A stretch of 64,000 nucleotides of DNA, from contig SUGL01000005.1 in assembly GCA_004963905.1 (NCBI GenBank), forward strand, positions 62,001 to 126,000. Reading direction: 5' to 3'. The DNA comes from Mesorhizobium sp. GTDB taxonomy: Bacteria > Pseudomonadota > Alphaproteobacteria > Rhizobiales > Rhizobiaceae. Shown here in pieces: positions 43,992 to 51,832 of this stretch. Within the stretch, counting starts at the first letter, position 1. Every line of letters starts with the position of its first letter. The notes beneath the pieces were generated by a model. That model did not search any database and was not told the DNA's origin. It saw only the letters and a program-made list of their open reading frames with translations. A program made the translations under genes and the position numbers.

Positions 43992-44522
43992 ATGAGTGAG
44001 CCTTATGTCGGAGAAATCCGCATGTTTGGTTTTCCGCGCCTGCCGGTCGGTTGGCTGCCTTGCGACGGATCGCTATATGCCATCTCCCAATATGAGCCGT
44101 TGTTTGCGCTGATCGGCACCACCTACGGAGGAGACGGCCAGGAGACGTTCGCCACTCCCCAGCTTTCGGGGCGCGTGCCGATCCATCAAGGGGCGGGAAC
44201 TGGCCTTTCGCCCTATGTCATGGGCCAGATGACAGGAAGCGAGTCGGTCACTTTGCTGCCCGCGCAGATGCCGCAGCACAACCATTCGATGACTGCGACC
44301 CCTTCAAGCGCCAGTGCCAAATCGGTCAACGCGACGGTGGAGCTGGGAGCCATTGCAAGCGACACCATGTACGTGACCGATATTGCCGGCGCGACAGCTT
44401 TCACCACCGCTCCGCAATCGACGCAGCCCAGTGGCGGGAACTCGCCTCACGACAACACGATGCCGACCTTGACGGTGCAGTTCTGCATTGCCTGGGCCGG
44501 AATATTCCCATCGCAAGGTTGA
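43992..44522 (+). CDS. Tail-collar domain protein, MdpB-like, copy 2
   Basis: The protein has 176 residues with the same architecture as its neighbours: GEIRMFGFPRLPVGWLPCDGSLYAISQYEPLFALIGTTYGGDGQETFATPQLSGR and a C-terminal MPTLTVQFCIAWAGIFPSQG. The three copies are clearly paralogous but diverged in the loop region before the C-terminal motif, where a binding surface would be expected. The gene lies 40 bases after copy 1. Confidence 0.9.
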   Translation: MSEPYVGEIRMFGFPRLPVGWLPCDGSLYAISQYEPLFALIGTTYGGDGQETFATPQLSGRVPIHQGAGTGLSPYVMGQMTGSESVTLLPAQMPQHNHSMTATPSSASAKSVNATVELGAIASDTMYVTDIAGATAFTTAPQSTQPSGGNSPHDNTMPTLTVQFCIAWAGIFPSQG

Positions 44523-44583
44523 GCCGTGCGCTCAGGGTTGTTCAACGGAATCGGTTCGCCACTAAGATCGCAGGGATATTCCA

Positions 44584-45117
44584 ATGACTACGCCTTTTGT
44601 CGGTGAGATACAGGTTTTTGGTTTCAACTTTGCGCCGCGCGGCTGGGCGTTCTGCAGCGGGTCACTTGTTCCGATCCAGCAATATTCGGCGCTGTTCGCG
44701 CTGCTGGGCGTCAACTACGGCGGCAACGGCACGACCAATTTTCAGCTGCCTAATTTCGTCAATCGCGCCGGCTGCAACCAGGGTCAGGGTCCGGGGCTCA
44801 CGCCCCGCACCATCGGCGAGACATTCGGCGAAAACAGCGAGACGCTGACGCTGGCCGAAATGCCGGCGCACATGCACCAGTTCACAATCTACAACCAGCC
44901 GGATGTGGCCAAGAAAGCCGCCTCGCCCTCTGCCGGCAATTCATTGACGTCGCCGACGGACACCAGTGCGTTCGTTGCCGGCGCGCAGCCGAACGCACAA
45001 TTCCCGGCCAACATGATCGGTTTTGCCGGGGCCAGCCAGCCGCACGAGAACCGACAGCCCTATCTGGCGCTCAACTATTGTATTGCGCTTCAGGGTGTCT
45101 TTCCGTCCTTCGGGTGA
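44584..45117 (+). CDS. Tail-collar domain protein, MdpB-like, copy 3
   Basis: The protein has 177 residues: GEIQVFGFNFAPRGWAFCSGSLVPIQQYSALFALLGVNYGGNGTTNFQLPNFVNR and the end RQPYLALNYCIALQGVFPSFG. It follows copy 2 by 61 bases. Its stop TGA shares one base with the ATG of the acetyltransferase gene, which indicates translational coupling between the two. Confidence 0.9.
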   Translation: MTTPFVGEIQVFGFNFAPRGWAFCSGSLVPIQQYSALFALLGVNYGGNGTTNFQLPNFVNRAGCNQGQGPGLTPRTIGETFGENSETLTLAEMPAHMHQFTIYNQPDVAKKAASPSAGNSLTSPTDTSAFVAGAQPNAQFPANMIGFAGASQPHENRQPYLALNYCIALQGVFPSFG

Positions 45118-45656
45118 TGGCGCTTATCGAGGCACAAAAACTGCCTGCATTTCCGCGCGGCGAGAACTCGCGCCTCATTATGGCGCATGGTTCATCCCGC
45201 GGCGCTACGCTCGAGGACATCCCCTTCCTGCGTCGGCTCTACTGGTCCTTGCGTGCGGAGGAAATGGAGCCGGTGCCTTGGCCGCAGGAGATGAAGTGGG
45301 CGTTTATCGACCAGCAATTCGACCTTCAGCACCGCCACTATGTGGCGAGGTTCTCAAGTGCCGATTTCCTGATACTGCTGGACGGGAGCGAGCCGATCGG
45401 ACGGCTCTATGTCGATTCCAGCATGGAGCGTTGGCATGTCATCGATATCGGCCTGTTGCCGCAGTGGCGCAACCGCGGCAAGGGAGTGGCCACGCTGAAA
45501 GCCGTTCAGCGCCAGGCGAAAGCCTGTTCGGCGTCCGGCATAATGCTGCATGTGGAGCGGCGCAACGTTCGTGCGCAGGCGCTTTATCGCCGTCTTCATT
45601 TTCGCGAAGCCGAAGCCAGCGACACCCATATTCAGATGCGGTGGTCGACGCGCTGA
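45117..45656 (+). CDS. GNAT family N-acetyltransferase
   Basis: The protein has 179 residues of the GNAT fold. The acetyl-CoA-binding motif A is visible in IDIGLLPQWRNRGKGVATLKAV near residue 115-135 (RxxGxG), followed by LHVERRNVRAQALYRRLHFRE, the usual motif B. It would acetylate an amino group of a small molecule or protein. ATG 45117 overlaps the copy-3 stop by one base. Coupling to a tail-collar gene suggests it modifies a component of that system (inference). Confidence 0.85.
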   Translation: MALIEAQKLPAFPRGENSRLIMAHGSSRGATLEDIPFLRRLYWSLRAEEMEPVPWPQEMKWAFIDQQFDLQHRHYVARFSSADFLILLDGSEPIGRLYVDSSMERWHVIDIGLLPQWRNRGKGVATLKAVQRQAKACSASGIMLHVERRNVRAQALYRRLHFREAEASDTHIQMRWSTR

Positions 45657-45687
45657 TCTTTCTGCCGCAACCGGCAAGACCTGCGCC

Positions 45688-45993
45688 TCAGTTGAAGATC
45701 GCCTGATAGACGATCCCCTCCTTGTCTCTGGCGACCGGGACAAGAAACATCTCCAGTTTGCCCAGCGTCGCATTCTTCAACTTGTAGAGCTTTTGCGGCA
45801 GCACGATCTGCGAGCCGCTTCGGAACATCAGCGAAAAGGGCGATCGCCGCATTCCGGGAAAACCGGTTTCCGGCAGGGGACGTGCCTCCGACAGTGTCAA
45901 AGGCATCGAACTCTCGCCAAGCTCGATATCGAACGCGCTGCCGACGCACCCGGCGAAATGAGCCAGCGTCACAATATCCATAGCCGTTCCCAC
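45688..45993 (-). CDS. DUF6916 family small protein
   Basis: The protein has about 101 residues: FAGCVGSAFDIELGESSMPLTLSEARPLPE in the first half and RSPFSLMFRSGSQIVLPQKLYKLKNATLG in the second. This matches the small DUF6916 type of protein, which I recall beside tail-collar genes. It looks all-beta, without signal peptide. ATG 45993 or the fifth codon (ATG 45981) may be the start. It runs opposite to the collar run, with its 3' end 31 bases from the acetyltransferase end. Confidence 0.7.
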   Translation of the reverse strand: MGTAMDIVTLAHFAGCVGSAFDIELGESSMPLTLSEARPLPETGFPGMRRSPFSLMFRSGSQIVLPQKLYKLKNATLGKLEMFLVPVARDKEGIVYQAIFN

Positions 45994-46091
45994 TCCTCAA
46001 ATCACAGGCAGGCACGGTCCGGCGCCTCGTCCTGAAACCCTTCTCGAAATAGCGTGGGCCGCCCCGCTTTGATATTGCATTTCTGCAAGAC

Positions 46092-46105
46092 GCCAAAATT
46101 TTGGC
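46092..46105. promoter_or_regulatory. Perfect 14-base palindrome upstream of the DUF6916 gene
   Basis: GCCAAAATTTTGGC is a perfect palindrome in the 208-base gap between the DUF6916 gene start and the phosphotransferase gene end. It lies about 100 bases upstream of the DUF6916 start and could be an operator. No other sequence of note occurs in this gap. Confidence 0.4.
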
Positions 46106-46201
46106 ATCCCGTACGGACAAGAATTTCCGCAAGATCGAGGCGCCGGTTGGTCTCCAGGCAGGAATGTCACGTCTTGATGGCCATGTCACGGATGAGCGAC
46201 C

Positions 46202-47362
46202 TCACCTATGTCGAAACGCGTCGGCTGAGGAAGGCTTGCGGGCGTATGGCGCGGCTGGCGCCGCACGGTAGCGAGCGACGATCGAGCGGATGACGGCGAA
46301 AGGCCGGAACGGCCGCAGGACCAGGGAAAGCCGGTCCAGAATACGGTTGATGTCGTCCTGGACGGAACCGCGCAGCGTTCGCCGGTGCCCTGTCGCCGCC
46401 AGATTGCCGAGCAGCGTCAGCGCGGCATAAATCAGACAGGCGGTCAGCGTCTCTTCCCATTCTTCGTCGGCCAATCGCAGTCCATAATCGCGATCCATCA
46501 GGACGCGATGCTGTTGCGCAAGGGCCAGCGGCATGTTCGGAGACGCCAACAGATATTCGCCGGTTTCGGTATTGGTTTCGAACTTGCCCAACAGCGTCTT
46601 GGTCAATTCGTAGAACGGCGGCGCATAATGGCTGTATTCGAAATCCAGCAGATAGGTCTCCGTGCCGATCTCAAAGGTCTGCCGCGCGTTGCCGAGATCG
46701 TCGTGGATCAGGCCCCGACGGCCCGGATAATTCTCGACCAGCGCCACGACGGCGTCGAACTCCCGCTCCAGCGTCCGCCGGACCGCCGGCGTTTCCCAGG
46801 GGGAAACCATCGAGACCAGCCCGGCACGGCCGTTGGCGGCCCGCTCGGCTTCCCGCATCACTCCGTGATAGCGCCCGTCCGTCGCGACCGGGCCGAGCCC
46901 CGCTTGCCGCCGCAATTCCAGATACGCCGTTTCCTTGTCGAGGGTGCGGCCGTGCAGGCGTGCCATGGCCCGGGCAAGGCGAGGGACCAGCTCGGCGAAA
47001 CTGCGCGCCACCGGATTACCGATCGGCCCCAGATCCTCGAGCAGCAGCAACCCGGTCGGATCGAAACCCAGCAGCGCCGGCTTCAGCCCCGCCTCGGCGC
47101 CGATGCCGGCGAGGAACCGGTGAACGACCTGTTCCTCGCGGAATTCGGGAGCGTCGGGCTCTTCACCGGCCAAGAATGTCTCCGCCGGAACATGCTTGAT
47201 GATCACCGATCCCGGCGTGCCGGAAGGCCCCGCCAGATATAGGCGGCTGACACAGGCAGCCCGCCGGCTGAGCGGCTGGCGATGCGCAATGCGGGTACCG
47301 GGGCCGAAGACGGAGACCAGAAGGTCGCTCACAGCGCCCTCAAGGGATGGCGACCAGATCAT
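46202..47362 (-). CDS. Aminoglycoside/choline kinase-fold phosphotransferase
   Basis: The protein has 386 residues with the APH/ChoK kinase fold. It has an N-lobe with SVIIKHVP (ATP lysine), the hinge LLLLEDLGP, a Brenner-type motif LIHDDLGNARQ near residue 218 and the metal-binding DFEYSHYAPPFYEL near 240. The Brenner motif is unusual: the Asn comes two residues early compared with HxDxxxxN. It may phosphorylate a small molecule or sugar. Its ATG follows the collar gene stop by 4 bases, so it belongs to the end of the large minus-strand operon and may modify a glycan or ligand of that system (inference). Confidence 0.8.
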   Translation of the reverse strand: MIWSPSLEGAVSDLLVSVFGPGTRIAHRQPLSRRAACVSRLYLAGPSGTPGSVIIKHVPAETFLAGEEPDAPEFREEQVVHRFLAGIGAEAGLKPALLGFDPTGLLLLEDLGPIGNPVARSFAELVPRLARAMARLHGRTLDKETAYLELRRQAGLGPVATDGRYHGVMREAERAANGRAGLVSMVSPWETPAVRRTLEREFDAVVALVENYPGRRGLIHDDLGNARQTFEIGTETYLLDFEYSHYAPPFYELTKTLLGKFETNTETGEYLLASPNMPLALAQQHRVLMDRDYGLRLADEEWEETLTACLIYAALTLLGNLAATGHRRTLRGSVQDDINRILDRLSLVLRPFRPFAVIRSIVARYRAAPAAPYARKPSSADAFRHR

Positions 47363-47366
47363 CGGC

Positions 47367-49202
47367 TCAGACGCCGGTGCGCATGATGTAGCACAGGCTG
47401 AACCACGTCGGCCGCATCCCGCCGTTCTGGGGCCCCGTTACCGCCGCTTGCGAATAGTCGAGGGTCACAGCATGGGCGTGGGTGCCGTTCGACTGGAAGA
47501 TGTCGTTCGGATCGGGCATGTTCGGGTCGCCGAGAGTGCCGCCGGTATCGATCGAGGCGCGATAGCTGCCGGTGGTGCACATGACAGCGTACCAATCGGA
47601 GGGCACCCCGTGAGTGTGTGCGCCGTCTGACGTTGTGTTGACCGCGGCCGATGGCATTTGCGACATCGTATGAGTATGGGTCGGGCTGCCGGTGTTCCCG
47701 ACCGCCACGGCACCGGAAGCCGTCCCGGTGACGAACTGATCCTGCAGGTCGGGCAGACAGAAGGTGGTGACGCCATCGCCGCCGAATGTCTTGCCGATGA
47801 CGAAATACAACTGCGGATTATCGGCGACCGACAGGCTGCTGCCATCGCAGACGGCATAACCGGCCGGCACACTGTCGAGCGCACCGGACCATGGCACCAC
47901 GGCGCCCAACGGCAGCAGCTGGCCCAGCAGCGCCGACGTCGACTGCGGCGTCTGCGCCGTCACCGTGGCTTGGCTGGTGGCGATCGCGTTCAGATACGTA
48001 TCATAGGCCGTCAGCACAAAGCTGGTGGTCCGCCAGACCGGGACCTCAACGTTCTGCCCGCTGGGGGGCACCATGCCCAGTCCGGAAACCTCCACCATCG
48101 TGGCGTTCTCGACGATCCAGTTCAAGCTCACCGTCTGCGGTCCTCGATCGGGCGACACGGTCACCGTGTCGGCGCTTACCGTCAGCGGGCCGCTGATCGT
48201 CATGGTCTCATAGACCTTGTCGAGCACGAGCGTCGTACTCCCGTCGGCATAGCCGGGAATATTGGCGAACTGGACATAGGCGAGCGTTGGAGTCGCGGCG
48301 AACTCGGTGACGATATTGGTGAGCTCGAACGTCGCCACGGCTTGGACGCCGGTGCCCAGGATCTGGTTGTTGGTTCCCGCGACGGGTTGCAGCGACCAGA
48401 CCGGCCCTGCCGATCCGGCAAGCTGCGTCACGGTCCACAGCGTGTTTCCCGTTCCCAGTCCGACCGAAATTTGGCTGCCGTCGTCCGGGGTCGTCAGGGC
48501 GAAATAGCCTGGCGGGGCCGATGCATAGACGAAGGTGATGTTGAGGCTGGGCGGATCAGCTCCCCAGTCGACGCCGTCCGGCACCAAGGGCTGTTGGGTC
48601 TTGTTCGACAGCGTCAGCTCCAGGCTATTTTGGACAGGGTATTGCGGATTGCGGGTGATGCCGATCGTCGCGTCGTTGGTCGTGCCCGGCAGCGAAAGGC
48701 TAATTCCGACGGCGTCGGTGATGTTCAATCCGCCTGCAGGATTGGCGACATTGACCGGACAGGTGACGGAGAAATTCTCCGCCCCTGGCAGGTTGTAGAT
48801 GTCGATGGCAACCTGGCAGAGACTGACGGCCGTGGTCGGGTTGAGCCCGGCCACGGTGATCTCCAGCGAAGCGCCCGCCTCCCAGTCCGTGTCATCGTCC
48901 GGGGAGATCGCCCATCCCGGGTAAGTGGCGTCGGCGAAGAACTTCGCCGTCCATCCCGTCGCCGTGACCGACAGGTCGCCGCACGGCGCCGCCTCGTTTT
49001 CGAACAGGGCGTTGAAGAAGAGAAGCAGCGTGAAACCGCTGCCGGTGACCGGGTCGGTGGGGATGCCGCCCGGCAGCGTGATGGCCACACCGGTTTGGTT
49101 GACCGCCTGGACGGTAACCGTGTTGTCCTGCCCAGTATAGACCGTGTTGGAGTTGGCTGAATTGACGATTGAGAATGAGACGCTGCTTTGGCTGGCGGCC
49201 AT
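47367..49202 (-). CDS. Modular tail-collar domain protein, 611 residues
   Basis: The C-terminal third is a tail-collar domain: LGAVVPWSGALDSVPAGYAVCDGSSL, FGGDGVTTFCLPDLQDQF and several histidine-rich turns such as PTHTHTMSQ and GAHTHG, ending RPTWFSLCYIMRTGV. Before it, near residues 360-430, lies an Ig-like module (LSGxGxVP, then TTSFVLTAYD) shared with the two collar proteins upstream. The first 340 residues are beta-rich and partly resemble the N-terminus of the protein at 50072. No signal peptide is seen. ATG 49202 is 11 bases after the previous stop. Confidence 0.85.
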   Translation of the reverse strand: MAASQSSVSFSIVNSANSNTVYTGQDNTVTVQAVNQTGVAITLPGGIPTDPVTGSGFTLLLFFNALFENEAAPCGDLSVTATGWTAKFFADATYPGWAISPDDDTDWEAGASLEITVAGLNPTTAVSLCQVAIDIYNLPGAENFSVTCPVNVANPAGGLNITDAVGISLSLPGTTNDATIGITRNPQYPVQNSLELTLSNKTQQPLVPDGVDWGADPPSLNITFVYASAPPGYFALTTPDDGSQISVGLGTGNTLWTVTQLAGSAGPVWSLQPVAGTNNQILGTGVQAVATFELTNIVTEFAATPTLAYVQFANIPGYADGSTTLVLDKVYETMTISGPLTVSADTVTVSPDRGPQTVSLNWIVENATMVEVSGLGMVPPSGQNVEVPVWRTTSFVLTAYDTYLNAIATSQATVTAQTPQSTSALLGQLLPLGAVVPWSGALDSVPAGYAVCDGSSLSVADNPQLYFVIGKTFGGDGVTTFCLPDLQDQFVTGTASGAVAVGNTGSPTHTHTMSQMPSAAVNTTSDGAHTHGVPSDWYAVMCTTGSYRASIDTGGTLGDPNMPDPNDIFQSNGTHAHAVTLDYSQAAVTGPQNGGMRPTWFSLCYIMRTGV

Positions 49203-49213
49203 GGTCGGCTTCC

Positions 49214-50038
49214 TCAGGTCTTGATGATGTAGCAAAGCGCAAACCAGGGCGGCTGGATGCCGTCGCTCGTGCCGTCGCTCGTGAAGGCATCAAATGACAG
49301 GCTGACCGAGTGAGAGTGCCCGGCCGGATTGTCGATCTGCGTCGGCGACCCGGCCACGCTGAAGCTCTGAACGCCGATAGATGTGTATTTTCCCGAGCTG
49401 AAGGCTGCCTGATACCATGTATTCGGCAACTCATGCGTATGGGGAGCGCTCGTGTCGGTCTGGAAATCGCCGCTGAATGCCGGAATCGGGTGTGTGTGGG
49501 TATCGGCCGGACCCCAGGTCTGCGCGGCCTCGGTCGACTGCCCGGTCGCACCCATGATGAAACTGCCGACCAGGTTCGGGACGCCGAACGTCGTCGTTCC
49601 GGTGCCGCCGTAGCTCGAGCCCAGCACCGTCGCCAGGGCGGGATAGTTGCTGGATTGATAGACGGTGCCGTCGCACAGCAGCCAGCCGGCCGGCAGCGCG
49701 TCGGCATTGCCTGCCCAGGCGACGATGGTGCCCGCCGGAACCATCCGGGTGGTCGGGTCGGGCGTCACCGTGATCGTGGTGGTCGCCGTCTCGACCTGGT
49801 TCGTCGCCGAGGCGAAGACGGTGAGCTCGAACACGGTGGTCTCTGTGACCGTGACGATGGTCCCGGTCGAGGTCAGCGGGACCACCCCGACGCCGGACAG
49901 CAGCGCCGCGGTGCTGCCTGCCGCGGTCTGCCATTGCAGGGTGACCTGGGCCGGCGCCACCAGGTCTGTCGGGTTGCAGTTGGCCACGCAAGTGAACTGC
50001 GTGATCAGGGACGAGTCGTTGGCATTTTCCGCGGGCAT
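49214..50038 (-). CDS. Short modular tail-collar domain protein
   Basis: The protein has about 274 residues: an Ig-like module (VTLQWQTAAGSTAALLSGVGVVP, TVFELTVFAS) followed by a tail-collar domain (VAWAGNADALPAGWLLCDGTVY, SYGGTGTTTFGVPNLVG) with THTH and PHTHEL turns and the end PPWFALCYIIKT. It is the minimal form of the three collar proteins in this operon and lacks their long N-terminal region. ATG 50038 has GAGGA five bases upstream and is preferred; ATG 50050 and 50044 are also in frame. Confidence 0.85.
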   Translation of the reverse strand: MPAENANDSSLITQFTCVANCNPTDLVAPAQVTLQWQTAAGSTAALLSGVGVVPLTSTGTIVTVTETTVFELTVFASATNQVETATTTITVTPDPTTRMVPAGTIVAWAGNADALPAGWLLCDGTVYQSSNYPALATVLGSSYGGTGTTTFGVPNLVGSFIMGATGQSTEAAQTWGPADTHTHPIPAFSGDFQTDTSAPHTHELPNTWYQAAFSSGKYTSIGVQSFSVAGSPTQIDNPAGHSHSVSLSFDAFTSDGTSDGIQPPWFALCYIIKT

Positions 50039-50071
50039 GGTCATCCTCATGGCGATCGGTCGGGTCGAGGC

Positions 50072-51832
50072 TCATGTCTTGATCAGACAGCAGAGCGAGT
50101 ACCAGGGCGGCCTGACGCCGACATCCGACGTCGACCCGACCGAGTTGCTGCCGCTGGACTGGTCGGAGAAGCTGATCGGTATCTGGTGGGTGTGCTCACC
50201 ACCCAACTGCACGGTCGTGGGGTTGGAGCTGGAACCCTGGCTGAAGGACGGGGCGCAGACGCTTTGGCAATATTCGTGGCGGGTGCTGCTCAGGCTGCGG
50301 GCATACCAGGCATTCGGCACGACATGATAGTGGCCGGGATCCGTCGACACCGTGGGGACGACGCTCTGCGTCGGCAGACCGACGTCATGCGTATGGCTGT
50401 CCGGCCCGCCGGCGGTCTGCGGCGGCTCGGCCGACCGCGATCCGGCACCGACCACGAAAGCGTTGGTGAGGTCGGGCACGTTGAAGCTTGTCTCGCCGTC
50501 GCCGCCATACTGGGTACCGATGGCGGCATAGAGGTTTGGATAGTCGTCGATGTCGTAGGCGCTTCCGTCACACAGCAGCCAGTTCGCCGGCAGCGCCGAC
50601 AGCGGCCCGCCCCAGTTGATCATCGTGCCGGCGGCCACCAGCAGGCTTTCGGGATCGGGGGATATCGTTGCGGCAACCGGGACGGACTGCGACGGCTGCA
50701 ACGCCGAATCGAACGCCGTCAGAATGAAGGTCGTGCTCTCCTCGACCATCACCTGGAAGTTGGAGGTGCCCGCGGGTACCACCCCGACGCCCGACAGCAC
50801 AACGTAGGCGGCATTGCTGGTCGCCCAGCTCAGATAGGCAGTCTGCGGCGTGTCGATGACGCCGAAGCCGTCGGACGGCGAGATGGTCAAGGACGAAATC
50901 GTCGGTTGCCCGGACGCCGCATCGACCAAGACCGTCTGATAGCCGTCGGCCCGATCTGGAATATTGGCCGAATAGAGAGCGAGATGCCCCTTGCGGGACC
51001 GGTCGGTGTACAGGTTGGCAATTTCGATTACGACGCTGCGTGGCCCCGGGCCGCCCAGCCAAGGACCGTCTTGGGGCTTGGGAACCAGCCTCCAAAACGG
51101 CGTGCTGCATCCCTCGATACGCTCAGCGGTCCAGCCGTGGGCCCTCACATCTGCCTTTGCGCCAAGCTTCGGGGACGTGAGCGCCTCGAGCTTGCCGCTG
51201 TTGGCGGTGGTGATGCCCACAACGATCTCGGGTGGGCCAGCCGGCGCCGCCGCAAGATCAGGCCGCGCAGCCGGCGGTCTAACCTCGATCTGCAGGCTGC
51301 CGCCGATGGTCTGGTGGCGATAGGTGGCGGGACCCGCCCCCCTGGCGCCGCTTGTCAATTGTCCGGCCGTCGGCGTCTCCAGCTTCATGAGCGGCACCGA
51401 TCGTTGCCAGGTCAGATGCGGGTGGAAGCGCTCGAGCGTCACCTCCAGCAAACCCAGGCCGGCACCGCCATCCAGCACGAGGTCGTTCAGCCGGACAGCC
51501 AGATATTGAAGGCGCAGCCAGTCATACCGCTCGGCCGCCAGCGCCAGCTCGATGATCCCGGGGCCCGGCGCCGTGGCGGTGAACCACGGACAGCTGACCT
51601 GCGCCGGTTCCGGCGTGGCGGCGGGCGAGATCTGGGTGAAGTCCAGCCGGATGGTCGGCGGCGCCCCGTTGCTCGGCGCCAGCACGAAGGACTGGTCGGT
51701 CTGGTTGGCCAGGAGAAGCGTCAGGCTCGCCGGCAACCCGAGCGGGATGGCACAGGTGCCCTGCGCCGCGGCGTTGGACAAGCTGGCGACGATCTCACCC
51801 TTGATCTTGAGGGAGTTGCGAGCCTTGGGCAT
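50072..51832 (-). CDS. Modular tail-collar domain protein, about 586 residues
   Basis: The N-terminal 300 residues are beta-rich (LTLLLANQTDQSFVLAP, SVVIEIANLYTD, SANIPDRADGYQTVLVD). The Ig-like module is near 320-390 (YLSWATSNAAYVVLSGVGVVP). The C-terminal collar domain has INWGGPLSALPANWLLCDGSAY and QYGGDGETSFNVPDLTNAF, with SHTHDVG, GHYHVV and EHTHQIP turns and the end PPWYSLCCLIKT. Histidine pairs in such loops often bind metal. ATG 51832 overlaps the stop of the 1203-residue protein (ATGA). Confidence 0.85.
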   Translation of the reverse strand: MPKARNSLKIKGEIVASLSNAAAQGTCAIPLGLPASLTLLLANQTDQSFVLAPSNGAPPTIRLDFTQISPAATPEPAQVSCPWFTATAPGPGIIELALAAERYDWLRLQYLAVRLNDLVLDGGAGLGLLEVTLERFHPHLTWQRSVPLMKLETPTAGQLTSGARGAGPATYRHQTIGGSLQIEVRPPAARPDLAAAPAGPPEIVVGITTANSGKLEALTSPKLGAKADVRAHGWTAERIEGCSTPFWRLVPKPQDGPWLGGPGPRSVVIEIANLYTDRSRKGHLALYSANIPDRADGYQTVLVDAASGQPTISSLTISPSDGFGVIDTPQTAYLSWATSNAAYVVLSGVGVVPAGTSNFQVMVEESTTFILTAFDSALQPSQSVPVAATISPDPESLLVAAGTMINWGGPLSALPANWLLCDGSAYDIDDYPNLYAAIGTQYGGDGETSFNVPDLTNAFVVGAGSRSAEPPQTAGGPDSHTHDVGLPTQSVVPTVSTDPGHYHVVPNAWYARSLSSTRHEYCQSVCAPSFSQGSSSNPTTVQLGGEHTHQIPISFSDQSSGSNSVGSTSDVGVRPPWYSLCCLIKT

